Of a stretch of 64,000 bases of DNA, positions 26,301-31,476 are shown in pieces. Numbering within the stretch: the stretch's first letter is position 1; each line of letters begins with the position of its first letter. Source of the DNA: Leptidea sinapis. Taxonomy: Eukaryota; Arthropoda; Insecta; Lepidoptera; Pieridae. The notes below the pieces were generated by a model. That model had not been told where the DNA came from and did not search any database. It saw only the letters and a list, made by a program, of their open reading frames with translations. Position numbers and translations under genes: made by a program. Location of the stretch: the NCBI RefSeq assembly GCF_905404315.1, contig NC_066292.1, positions 5,456,001-5,520,000 on the forward strand, read 5' to 3'.

Positions 26301-28147
26301 AGTTGACGACATCACATTTGAAACCTGTAAAAGTGTCAGTGTTTCTCTACTACATTATGTATGTATTATACATACAAAACTCCCTCTTTAATCACACTAT
26401 CTATGAAAAAAATCGCATCAAAATACATTCAGTAGTTTAAAAGATCTAATAGAAAGATTTAGACAGCGGGAAACGAATTTGTTTTATATCACGTAGTATA
26501 GTTACAAATATGTAGTCTTCTTCTAGATCGTAAGACTGTTGGCGGTGTTATACTAGCAGTAGTTGATTAGAAAAAATCTATATATATAAAAATGAATTGC
26601 TATATATATAAAAATGAATTGCTATATATATAAAAATGAATTGCTATATATATAAAAATGTTAGTCTCGCTAAAACTCGAGAACGGCTGGACTGATTTGT
26701 CTAATTTTGGTTTTGAATTATTTGTGGAAGTCTAGAGAAGGTTTAAAAGGTGAATAAATATGAAAATGTTCGGAATTAAATAAAAACAACAATTTTGTTT
26801 TTCCTTTGATGTTTCCCCCGTCGTTCAGAAATCAAATCGAAAGAATGGTTCAAACGAATAACCAATTAGAATCTTTATATCTTTCGAACTTTCTCCGGAG
26901 GTAAACAAAAAACTTAATTTTAGCTACCTATAGTTGGCAGATATTATGTACGATTTAATATTTGGTAGATCTGAGAATCGGTCGTCATCTATTTTTTATA
27001 CCCTCAAAAATTTTAATATTTTTTTCTTATTTCTTTATATGGCAATACAACGTTTGCTGGGTCAGTTAGTAAAAAACAAATAATTGTTCAAAAATCCTGT
27101 GCTACAATGGCAGCACTACATTATTAGCTCATGTGAATTCCGCTACAACTGTATCATAACGCGGTCGTGAACGGTACACTGCTAGCTTAATTAAAAGTTT
27201 TTGATTCTCCATCACAGCACTAAATGAGCACTAAATTTTGATCTAAAAACGAGTGATTCTGCCGGCTTGACTTTCTAGCTTTACAGACGATTTTATATCA
27301 TATAATTCAAATTCAAAATTTTTTATTCGCAATAGGATGTGACATAACTTATATAAAGTATTCTAAAGTAAAGACTTTCGTACTTATTGAACTACCACCC
27401 ATTCCGAAACGAATGTCTCAGACCTGAGAAGAATGGGCGCAACATTTTTTCACCAAAAAAATATGTTTACAAAGTAATATCGTACAATTAAAATTATTAT
27501 TTAATAATTAATAGCCTGAGGGCGGTCGCTCCATTTCAAATTCAAATATTTTTATTCAAAATAGGATTTAAAATCACTTATTGAACGTCAAAAACTACCA
27601 CCCTTTAAAAAGAGACTGCCTCAGACCTGGGAAGAATGGGCGCCATAAGCTCAGCGGGCTTTTTTTTATATAAAATATGGATTACAATGTGATATCGTAC
27701 AATAATTTTTTTTATAATTTATAATTAAAGAGCTTGAGGGTGTTCGCTTTATTCCCAGTCCGTGGTGTCATTAAGAAAATCATTTATGCTATAATAACCT
27801 TTCCCACACAAACGTTTTTTAACAATTCTTTTAAATTTCGTAACACATTTGTTTTGTACATTTTCTGGTATCATATTGTAGAAGCATATACATCGCTCGA
27901 CAAAAGACTTACTAACTAACAATCTGTGGTATCATTAAGAAAGTCATTATGTAATGTTAGTCACGATGTGATACTCGTTCAGGACGACGACGATGAGATA
28001 CCAGAGCGGAGCAACATGGAGGAGGCGCGGGCGAGAGAGGGAGAGAGAGAGAGCGCGGCCGACGACGACGGAGACGAGTGGGAGTGGGCCGAGGACGACG
28101 ACGACGACGACGACGAAGACGGCAAGAAGCCGAGGATGGCCGAGTGA
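1492..28147 (+). CDS. Rfx: RFX1/2/3-type transcription factor, 3' nine coding exons (5' end outside window)
   Basis: Nuclear winged-helix transcription factor that binds X-box DNA; in animals RFX1/2/3 orthologues control ciliary genes. Nine exons join without a phase break: 1492-1745, 11001-11239, 12177-12352, 12468-12708, 13497-13688, 15017-15133, 19116-19300, 19610-19739, 27983-28147. They give 565 residues, numbered here from the first full codon. The DNA-binding domain is residues ~71-148, with the hallmarks WLLEHYETAEG, LYAHYLRHC, DPVNAASFGKLIRSVF, GLRTRRLGTRGNSKYHYYGIR. The conserved middle regions and the dimerisation region follow (TQAIRNFAKTLE, RRYTSLNHLAQAARAVL, FYSSLVIRELTLR, SAASFGSFHLIRLLYDEY). 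The C-terminus is acidic. The upstream activation region is missing because the window starts inside an intron. Exons are strongly GC-rich against AT-rich introns. The family call rests on remembered RFX1-3 motifs. An extra exon in the last 8.2 kb intron cannot be excluded. Confidence 0.95.
1782..2876. mobile_element. Terminal-inverted-repeat element (MITE-like) carrying a microsatellite
   Basis: Bases ~1782-1861 are repeated in inverse orientation at ~2796-2876 (about 80 bp, high identity, core TACGTTATTTTATAAAAGCT). There is no transposase ORF inside. It begins about 36 bp after the donor of Rfx exon a. The interior holds a TC/AC microsatellite and an (ATT)n run near 2595. Confidence 0.8.
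2316..2404. repeat. Compound (TC)n(AC)n microsatellite
   Basis: About 14 TC units followed by about 30 AC units with two short interruptions. The open reading through it is low-complexity only. Confidence 0.97.
2877..3489. other. Rfx intron, no recognised feature
   Basis: Short open stretches at 2897-3088 and 3238-3453 have no recognisable family, no splice context and AT-rich composition. I treat them as chance. Confidence 0.45.
3515..3635 (+). repeat. tRNA-derived SINE-like sequence
   Basis: Contains a box-B-like GGGTTTGAGTCCC near 3588-3600 and an upstream segment with weak box-A likeness. The 3' part is AT-rich. Only one copy was seen in this window, so the call is tentative. Confidence 0.35.
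4050..4422 (+). mobile_element. Helitron-like non-autonomous element
   Basis: It resembles the lepidopteran families that begin with ATATATAAATT.CGTGTCAC and end TGGGTTAGCTAG followed by T. The 3' CTAG|T end is clear; the 5' limit is approximate. No Rep/helicase coding. Confidence 0.5.
5014..6420 (-). pseudogene. LINE ORF2 reverse transcriptase, catalytic box destroyed
   Basis: The 468-aa open stretch has RT motifs in order: SGPDGISP, KSAIVHPIQKKGD..ANYRPIAITS, ISRQLLVYLEGHQLINDRQYGFR, VSLDIAKAFDRVWH, AGVPQGCVLSPTLF. Where Y-A-D-D is expected the frame reads HCYGDMVMPY. The next block (D-A-V-Y-T-G-H) continues in another frame, so a small deletion and frameshift removed the catalytic Asp pair. 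Downstream thumb sequence is out of frame at 5110-4985. It cannot be an active polymerase. No RNase H domain. Jockey/CR1 is my best clade guess. Confidence 0.85.
6181..6740. repeat. 280-bp tandem duplication within the LINE
   Basis: Bases 6181-6460 and 6461-6740 are near-identical (a few substitutions; period 280 from the CCCAGCGCCG landmark at 6191 and 6471). It duplicates the segment upstream of the RT domain encoding RVCFPSDDPSACAVAVAD. Confidence 0.95.
6961..7434. other. Rfx intron; short LINE-tail likeness
   Basis: Bases ~7075-7155 weakly match the LINE-tail repeat seen better at 27305-27730 (TAGGATTT.AAATCACTTATTG ... CTCAGGCATGAGAAGAA). Otherwise nothing recognised. Confidence 0.35.
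7440..8115 (-). pseudogene. mariner-type transposase fragment
   Basis: The minus strand encodes WVPHELIKRN, then in another frame MKRFIAGNENWFTYDKNVRKRWWSKVGQASQ..PGLTRNKVMVYVWWDWKGI, i.e. the catalytic core entry of a mariner transposase. The first catalytic Asp position reads N (GNENW; family GDE.W). Frameshifts and a missing C-terminal third show it is dead. Confidence 0.8.
8116..9116. other. Rfx intron, no recognised feature
   Basis: AT-rich; an open stretch to 8483 is unassignable and probably chance. Confidence 0.45.
9117..10421 (+). mobile_element. Tc1/mariner-superfamily element with terminal repeats, dead
   Basis: Flanked by imperfect ~28-bp inverted repeats (TATACTTAGTCTGCCATTAA at 9118 and its counterpart ending GGCTAGGTATA near 10421), with TA at both borders. 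Transposase remnants in broken frames: ENRIVGIVLHKL, KITPRTMSRILKEDL, KRRTGHFLTDNLKNNRVVKSKQLLKRYAKGGHRKFLFTNEKI, TSVMVWWG, NKEWSIQQDSA-like, and EDLPSSSPDLNPLDYDL (second Asp plus D..L..). The first catalytic block reads FTNEK rather than FTDEK. The same terminal repeat recurs at 63928-64000. Confidence 0.85.
10422..11000. other. Rfx intron, no recognised feature
   Basis: AT-rich sequence up to the acceptor of exon b. No repeat family recognised. Confidence 0.5.
11001..11239 (+). CDS. Rfx: Rfx exon b: core of DNA-binding domain
   Basis: It begins after CTCGTAG and ends CAG|GTATTT. It supplies 79 codons from VSLPRSTLY to LDLDDNQ and holds almost the whole winged helix, including RTRRLGTRGNSKYHYYGIR, essentially identical to animal RFX proteins. 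The preceding intron is 9.26 kb and contains at least six mobile-element remnants. Confidence 0.97.
11248..11521 (+). repeat. SINE-like dispersed repeat 'A'
   Basis: It starts AATGGGAAGCTCCTTTGCAC, only ~8 bases after the donor of Rfx exon b, and ends TCGTCCCTTATTTTCATAAA with an A-run. Other copies: 28254-28508(-), 33380-33690, 36955-37095, 54771-54990, 59520-59765, 60680-60978. Copies share a 3' A-rich end and vary at the 5' end, as expected for retroposition. No tRNA boxes seen. Confidence 0.85.
11522..12176. other. Rfx intron, no recognised feature
   Basis: No coding or repeat signature recognised; a pyrimidine-rich stretch precedes the exon c acceptor. Confidence 0.45.
12177..12352 (+). 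CDS. Rfx: Rfx exon c: conserved region after the DNA-binding domain
   Basis: It starts in phase 0 after a TAG acceptor at 12174-12176 (that TAG would be an in-frame stop if read, so the start is well constrained) and ends CACAG|GTATAG with two bases of a split Arg codon. The product includes NHRQYLGG, an RFX1-3-like motif, then an acidic Pro-rich stretch (PPELFMEDIPDDVPPD) and LVEHHR. A shorter acceptor inside the exon cannot be excluded. Confidence 0.85.
12468..12708 (+). CDS. Rfx: Rfx exon d: conserved middle region
   Basis: Separated from exon c by only a 115-bp intron. It completes the split Arg and encodes QNGVEFLEAV ... LLPDVLSPIPSHLTQ. The last motif matches the RFX 'IPDVLRPVPSTLTQAIRNFAKSLE' neighbourhood. 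Donor CAG|GTAACC. Very GC-rich (many CGC/CTG codons). Confidence 0.95.
12722..13206. mobile_element. CCCGC-rich terminal-inverted-repeat element (hAT-like MITE?)
   Basis: Left end CTAGGGCTTCCAATCCCGC; right end GTATTGCGGGATCCCTACTTAG, inverse of it. Multiple GCGGGA / TCCCGC blocks occur near both ends (12737-12820 and 13105-13200), with AT-rich interior. It starts ~13 bases after the donor of Rfx exon d. The hAT assignment is a guess from the TAGGG..CCCGC end; an 8-bp target duplication is not clean. Confidence 0.6.
13497..13688 (+). CDS. Rfx: Rfx exon e: AIRNFAK / SLNHLAQAARAVL region
   Basis: 64 codons in phase 0, between TTTGCAG and CAG|GTGCGT. It encodes AIRNFAKTLESAL and, near the end, RRYTSLNHLAQAARAVLANHHQIHQ, one of the most conserved segments of RFX1/2/3 proteins. 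Confidence 0.96.
13689..14087. other. Rfx intron, no recognised feature
   Basis: Contains an open stretch at 13836-14021 with no family resemblance; probably part of the same unknown repeat as the next entry. Confidence 0.35.
14088..14378 (+). other. Unassigned open frame, 96 codons
   Basis: Open from a TAA at 14085 to TGA at 14376-14378, containing TDCWINAVLEEEMFK and EAEYQTTKEIAPCFSVNDE, with acidic and amphipathic composition unlike the flanking AT-rich noise. It lies between Rfx exons e and f, whose phases join directly without it. A CACAACAG acceptor-like site occurs near 14118. It is followed by repeat-like text (14400-14560) including a TTTTGAGA..TCTCAAAA palindrome. I do not recognise a family; probably coding debris of an unclassified mobile element. 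Confidence 0.35.
14379..15016. other. Probable unclassified repeat plus intron
   Basis: The stretch 14395-14830 reads like the non-coding part of a dispersed element (GTATGTGTGTGTGTCTGTAA, then GTGTGACCGATTTCATCGC). The call is based on style only; no second copy in the window. Confidence 0.3.
15017..15133 (+). CDS. Rfx: Rfx exon f: SDLSRVDFRVVREQAGW region
   Basis: 39 codons in phase 0 between CTTGCAG and AAG|GTACTT. It begins MVSDLSRVDF and ends HDFDADFK, matching the vertebrate 'MLSDLNRVDFANVQEQASWVC ... LEQDFK' block. Too short to stand out as an ORF; found by homology and splice sites. Confidence 0.93.
15134..15999. other. Rfx intron, no recognised feature
   Basis: AT-rich; nothing recognised. 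Confidence 0.45.
16000..16262 (-). repeat. tRNA-derived SINE, minus orientation
   Basis: On the minus strand the head (from 16262) reads TTTAGCCCAGTAGTAACC (box-A-like), then GAGCTAGAGGTCCCGGGTTT and GAATCCCCGG (box B around 16200). A conserved tail follows (GAATATGGATGTTTGTTTCC ... AAGATAATTTGTGTAAAAGT) to an (ATT)n end near 16005. This head-tail arrangement is a common lepidopteran SINE as I remember it. Confidence 0.8.
16263..16840 (-). repeat. Short LINE 3'-tail debris and intron
   Basis: A TTTATTTATCTATTTGGGTT start at 16312 resembles the minus-strand 3' end at 16850 and probably marks another truncated LINE tail. The rest is unassigned. Confidence 0.35.
16850..18580 (-). mobile_element. 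5'-truncated CR1/jockey-like LINE
   Basis: Minus-strand RT coding from ~18560 (GAGSDGIPAVFIKRC-type entry), 18407-17814 (SNYRPISILVNFGTVLEKLI, QHGFVKSRYTVSNLV, YTDISKAFDHVNH, GVPQGSHLGPILFNIFINDI, then HTDD), 17807-17529 (EFKDIGICFDKELKFHKHIENIANTAFRILGFI) and 17338-17102. The catalytic YADD reads HTDD and stops separate the pieces, so it is dead. It resembles the 49-53 kb element (DLGV..D.KLSYDKHIENIANRANQCIGFI), so both belong to related families. Confidence 0.85.
18590..19115. other. Rfx intron, no recognised feature
   Basis: AT-rich; pyrimidine-rich TCGTTGTCCCGCAG acceptor at its end. Confidence 0.5.
19116..19300 (+). CDS. Rfx: Rfx exon g: dimerisation region, first half
   Basis: It starts after CCCGCAG with TSFQATLGRGMSLEQWAGWLE and ends CTCAG|GTACCT, splitting an Arg codon. 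It contains DCSFYSSLVIRELTL, equivalent to 'KWSFYSSMVIRDLTLR' in vertebrate RFX. 61 codons plus two bases. GC-rich. Confidence 0.95.
19610..19739 (+). CDS. Rfx: Rfx exon h: dimerisation region, second half
   Basis: Acceptor ACTTGTAG; the first G completes the split Arg. The product is SAASFGSFHLIRLLYDEYVAYLVERRIADHRREPPVAVMQRAH. SAASFGSFHLIRLLYDEY is a diagnostic RFX block. Donor CAC|GTGAGC leaves phase 0. Confidence 0.95.
19838..20460 (-). repeat. LINE 3'-end fragment, minus orientation (tentative)
   Basis: It begins with a (CAAAT)n run at 19838-19855 typical of lepidopteran LINE tails read in reverse, followed by AT-rich sequence with scattered ORF2-end-like pieces. It abuts the I-type LINE target site. 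Confidence 0.4.
20724..22151 (+). CDS. I-type LINE ORF1 (Gag-like, three zinc knuckles)
   Basis: 475 aa, uninterrupted. The N-terminus is Pro-rich (PPEPPDPPDIPLPGSKRR); a central RNA-binding-type region contains FKSASDANKFLDNPLL and MGIVRQVPVDLSMNEF. Three knuckles follow at residues ~240-294: CQNCSRFGHIKTTC, CYKCAQSHSGDSC and CINCSGQHFSTNKGC. Next is ISYVEAAKR, usual in this ORF1 class, then a Ser/Thr/Pro-rich tail. ORF1 proteins coat the element RNA. The ATG at 20724 is the first in frame. Its end overlaps the start of ORF2 by ~77 bases, a common arrangement in this superfamily. Confidence 0.9.
   Translation: MDITPPEPPDPPDIPLPGSKRRLQDSATHNANAVSKKTIIDTDMASASIQNIYNHPTLVVGIKEYTSLDKGPFIIHVSRTEEDPSSGLTIRPIKFGQLLHRHKVANICPDGIQKVGRNKIAVIFKSASDANKFLDNPLLTANKYEAKIPNYNITKMGIVRQVPVDLSMNEFVESVDLPTGCGKILKARRLNRKVIEDNKVSWIPTQTIVITFQGQSLPTRIFLFHNSLPVETYLFPTIQCQNCSRFGHIKTTCRSNSRCYKCAQSHSGDSCNILEKDANCINCSGQHFSTNKGCPEHGRQRTIKIIMSQENISYVEAAKRCPKSTRPFTEILSNPSSSHNAPTTHTSQTSIPSAPTTSYRKTVTSLPHSRAPLGKSYDKAAHQAIIAEVPSVFPNGSALMHQSIPSSTVQNENLLEVLLSLILSLISSNTLNIPSNVAHKLSHILSFCNNHGPSDHPSMEHQKPYVLGNQALFIL
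22075..25777 (+). pseudogene. I-type LINE ORF2: endonuclease, reverse transcriptase, RNase H, frameshifted
   Basis: It begins at ATG 22075 (MAPVTILQWNTRS). Coding then moves to a second frame near 22125, a third near 22403 and back to the second near 23755, i.e. three indels. Endonuclease: QWNTRS, SETWL, MGDFNAHH, GSDHYPII. RT: SYRPIALSSALAKI, SDSQFGFRKGKS, VFLDIESAYDNV, GLPQGSVLSPLLYNLY and an intact YADD (QYADDIVLY). RNase H (~24930-25310): FTDASK, TGEAIAILEAI, LSDSKSCLQSIL, WIPGHAGIIGNENADACA with D-E-D-D residues visible. A Cys/His-rich end follows (CECGLDEGNVDHLFFNC). All catalytic motifs persist, so the inactivating changes may be recent; the copy is probably incapable of making one polyprotein. 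Confidence 0.9.
26049..26560. repeat. Unclassified repeat into which the I-type LINE inserted
   Basis: Sequence on either side of the LINE (20460-20514 and 26049 onward) reads as one continuous segment. It contains a conserved-looking block at 26180-26310 that I associate with dispersed lepidopteran repeats. Assignment is tentative. Confidence 0.35.
26577..27069 (+). mobile_element. Helitron-like element with tandemly repeated 5' terminus
   Basis: It starts TCTATATATATAAAAATG and ends GCTGGGTCAGTTAG|T (CTRR variant TTAG). The first 22 bases (CTATATATATAAAAATGAATTG) occur three times plus a 17-base partial at 26578-26660. No Rep/helicase coding. Confidence 0.75.
27305..27900 (-). repeat. Two consecutive LINE 3'-tail copies, minus orientation
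   Basis: 27305-27535 and 27536-27900 each start TCAAATTCAAA.TTTTTTATTC and share ATAGGAT...ACTTATTGAAC, ACTACCACCC and CTCAGACCTG.GAAGAATGGG. They are head-to-tail diverged copies of the same 3' end. The second extends into ORF2-end-like sequence up to the intron end. Confidence 0.7.
27983..28147 (+). CDS. Rfx: Rfx terminal exon: acidic tail and stop
   Basis: Acceptor CTCGTTCAG ends at 27982, phase 0. 54 codons then TGA at 28145-28147. The sequence is almost all D/E/R/S, with a GAC-repeat-encoded Asp run near 28095-28120, ending KKPRMAE. The phase, a good acceptor and high GC support it as the end of Rfx; vertebrate RFX tails are also acidic but not alignable. The 8.2 kb intron before it contains a whole I-type LINE. 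It could instead follow an unrecognised exon. The first downstream AATAAA I noticed is at 29385-29390. Confidence 0.75.
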   Translation, partial: DDDDEIPERSNMEEARAREGERESAADDDGDEWEWAEDDDDDDDEDGKKPRMAE

Positions 28148-28253
28148 GCGGACAACGAACACTACTGAGTAACGTTCAGTTATATTTGTAACTACAACTT
28201 ACGAACGATGCGGGGACTCGAACTCTCGGCCTCTCGGTTTCTGTCTGAGCGCT
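28148..28253. other. Start of Rfx 3' UTR; tRNA-like box B segment on minus strand
   Basis: After the stop, 28197-28253 on the minus strand reads GAGCGCTCAGACAGAAACC..GAGAGTTCGAGTCCCCGCAT, a tRNA-like box B. Its box A half appears displaced to 28530-28570 (GGTTGGCTCAGGGGAAGAG on the minus strand) by the repeat A insertion between them. Confidence 0.5.
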
Positions 28254-28508
28254 CTTTTTTTTATGAAAATAAGATACGCCCTGCCCATTACAATGCAGTG
28301 CTGTTCTGGATTCTTGAAAAACCCCACAATTGCGCTCGTCACCTTGAGACATAAGATGTTAAGTCTCATTTGCCCAGTAATTACACTAGCTACGGCGCCC
28401 TTCGGACCGAAACACAGTAATGCATACACGTTACAGCTTCACAGCAGAAATAGTGGTACCCATAATCTAGCCGGCATCCTGTGCAAAGGAGCCTCCCACT
28501 GGCATGAC
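28254..28508 (-). repeat. Repeat A copy, minus orientation
   Basis: Reverse complement of the family described at 11248-11521, from the A-rich end (28254) to CAGTGGGAGGCTCCTTTGCA (28508). It appears to split a tRNA-like SINE head. An AAGAG on each side may be a target duplication. Confidence 0.85.
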
Positions 28509-28548
28509 ATTCAAAGCCGTTTTTAAACTTTGCCTCTTCCCCTGAGCC

Positions 28549-28790
28549 AACCGTTCGAGTGACGTGTTGTTCACACAATTTGTTATTTTTAATGTGATAT
28601 AATATAATTGTTCAGATTTGAAAGAGGGATATCTTAAGTCAATTTCCTATATATGTGAATATTGGGGTTGAGCAGGTTATCAGGCACATCCTGAGAGTTG
28701 AACATGACGCACCAAGATTTACGAAACATACGTCACTCGAACGGTTGGCGCAGTGGAAGAGCGCTCGGACGGAGGAATTCCACTTTCACA
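28549..28790. repeat. Inverted tRNA-like heads
   Basis: CCAACCGTTCGAGTGACGTG (28550-28569) is the inverse of ACGTCACTCGAACGGTTGG (28731-28751). The second is followed by CGCAGTGGAAGAGCGCTCGG, box-A-like, on the plus strand. This indicates two copies of one tRNA-derived head facing each other. Confidence 0.5.
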
Positions 28791-29376
28791 CACTGTACAA
28801 ATTAGAATATCATATGGATGTCCGGCATTCCTCTGCAATAGTACCTATACTGCGGTTTTCTATGAACTTTCATGTACAATCAAACTATATTGTTATATTA
28901 TATTTGGAATAACTTGAATTCATCTCATTTTCTTGTTTGCAATATTATTATATTAACCATTTCCAAACTTTATATTACAGAATTTTCAATTTGGATTCTC
29001 GAAGTCAAGGAGTTACCAGCTAAGCATATGTCACATTATAGACGGCCGCAGCATAACCACCATAATGACAGTTTTTTTTTTATAAAAAAACGGCCTCTCA
29101 CACGAAGGGTTCCGTACTAAAATATAACACTACGTAAATGTTAAATACATTTTGTAAATAATTATTTTTATGTATATGGCGGCCATTTTGAATTCGATGT
29201 CTTGGCTGCGATAGCGGAGTGTAACAGAATCTCTTGGCCACGATCACGTATCCTTATTACGGAACCCTAAAAATTAATCAATCTTACTGTTAGCATTCAA
29301 AATTCAGTCAAAAAATTAATGAACGGAGACAAGTTTGTGATTTTTTCTCAGTATACAATTAAGTCTTACTTTAAAG
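28791..29376. other. Intergenic, no recognised feature
   Basis: AT-rich; possibly Rfx 3' UTR. Nothing further seen. Confidence 0.45.
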
Positions 29377-29624
29377 GCCTAACAAATAAAATTGATATAA
29401 AGCTCAAACAAAACAAATGTATGTAAAATGTTTACAAATAGACATTTTGCTTACGATTGGTTTATTTGAACGTATAACATTTCCCGCGTTTATTTGCAAG
29501 GCTGCTTGACATTCGGAGAACTTAAGAATTATTATTGTACTGACAGTGTTGCCAGGGATATAGTTAACAGTTTGCATAGTCTTTGTTTATTCTCAGTTAT
29601 AACTTTATTTGTAAGGCCAAAAAT
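29377..29624. mobile_element. MITE 'B' copy 1
   Basis: Ends GGCCTAACAAATAAAATTGA and TAACTTTATTTGTAAGGCC are inverted repeats (~20 bp). The interior block (ACATTTTGCTTA, TTTCCCGCGTTTATTTGCA, AATTATTATTGT) is repeated at 33695-33895. No ORF. Confidence 0.75.
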
Positions 29625-30887
29625 GTTTACCGCATTCTATTATTTTATATATGTGTTTTCTATCACACGTGCTACGCGCACGCGGAACGTGTGATCGATT
29701 GCAGATGGGACATTGTCTTGCGTGTGACTAGCTCCGCACAGTGACAGGAAAACCGCCCTAAGTCTTAATATTATGCCGAACCAAAGAAAAATATTTTCAT
29801 GTACCCTTTAACAATTAAAGCTTGTAGACTAGACACATCAAACTGAATGAGACGAGTGTAAAGGAACATATAATGACTAATGTAATTTGCAAAATAGAGT
29901 GACCCACACATGTCGTGTTTGTGTGATAATTGACATAATTCAATGTTATTTTAAGGTCATTGTTGACACGATGTGTCATATTTGTCATCGTTGTCATTTG
30001 TGTGTCAATGTGTAGGATGTATAAGAAAATGGCGGATAAGAGTAACATACTTTCTGTAATGCTAGGCCCGGAACGTGAATAAAGCAAGCGACACATGTGG
30101 CGTTCTATTCTACGTGTCGAAGTGACGGGTCGGGTTCGGTGTGATCTCGGTCACACCGCGGTATGCTACGCATTAGGTCCTTTTGTCAATCGGAATATAT
30201 TATCCCGCTTAACTTAAACAAGTGTACCCATAAAATGCTTTCAATTTGATATACCCGGAATCAGGACTAATTAAAAGTATATACATACACTTTATAGTGA
30301 TGTATATAAAGTGCAATATATGAAGTAGCTAGCTCAATACTATTCTAGTCAATAAAGACAAGCTACCAGCGTATGAACACAGTCATTTGTATTGTTTAAA
30401 GTTCTATATTGTATGTAACAGACGTTGTATTTATTAGTATTAAGATGTGTGTGAGCTTATTAAGTACTGATGGCTTGTAACGTCCATCACTTTTAAATTC
30501 AAAATGGCGGATATTAGTTTACGACAGCAGCATTAGTAATATCTAGTTAGTGTACTAAAATATTTGATTTGAATAATGCATCTTTATGTATAATAATATG
30601 TTGGGCTTGCGTCATTCATTGTCAATAAATGACATATAGTTTTTACAGTTATGTATATCGATGTATTTTTTTTTATTTAATGTCAAGAGAAAATATATTG
30701 CTTAAGGTTGGCGTGGTTACTATGGTTATCGTTTTAGACATTATAAAGGAGTCTGCTCACTACGTATACATGAAGGTTCCAGAAACATGTCAGCTTAAAA
30801 ATTGTCACCGTCCAATATCACTGCGTACCATGTAGGTATGCCTAGTTGGCAAGGTCCTATGTCATACACGAAGGTGGTGCCGAGTAA
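29625..30887. other. Intergenic, no recognised gene
   Basis: AT-rich. A small inverted motif CGGTGTGATCTCGGTCACACCG lies near 30139-30160. Short open stretches are unassignable. Confidence 0.45.
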
Positions 30888-30888
30888 G

Positions 30889-31476
30889 GCTTAGGCCGCA
30901 CTACTGTTTTTTTCACGGGAGCGGTTGACGGCTCTAACCGCGAAACCGCTCGAGACGCACATACGACGATTTTAAACAGCGAAACCATCCGCGATTTTCA
31001 CAGTTAGCAGATGGATTTCTAAAAAGTAAGGTATTGTTGCTTTGATCCTAATAATCAGAAAAAAAGACGTCAATGTAGATAAGAGGTTTCTTTTATAAGA
31101 AATATAAAATTTTAAGAGAACACCCGGATAAATTTTTCAATTACATACTATCGGATGTCAGTAGCCAACTTCCATTAAGTTTTGCACAAATTTGCGACCT
31201 TCATTGCATACAAAATTGGGATTCTGGGATAAACTTTCGAACTTTGCGTTTGAAACAGACTCCAACTCGATTGACGACATAATTTCAATAGCGCGACCAC
31301 AGACGTTCTATGAATAACGAATTAAGCGGCGGGTTTTTTTTCGCGAAAATTTTGTAACATTTCACGGTTTTAAAATTATTCGAGGGTAAAAACCGTAAGT
31401 ACGGCAGCTTGTATTCGTTTTCTGTTTCATAAACAGTAAAAAACCGCTGCGGTTTAACCGTAGTGCGGCCTAGGTC
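30889..31476 (+). mobile_element. PIF/Harbinger-like element remnant
   Basis: The terminal inverted repeats TAGGCCGCACTACTGTT (30891) and AACCGTAGTGCGGCCTAG (~31470) match over ~17 bases. Inside, near 31105-31150, a frame encodes REHPDKFFNY, a phrase seen at the start of Harbinger-type transposases, then decays. TSD not clean (TTA versus TAG). Confidence 0.65.

Noticed and set aside
30139..30160. Short palindrome CGGTGTGATC..GGTCACACCG
   Set aside because: Too short and isolated to interpret as a regulatory or mobile feature.
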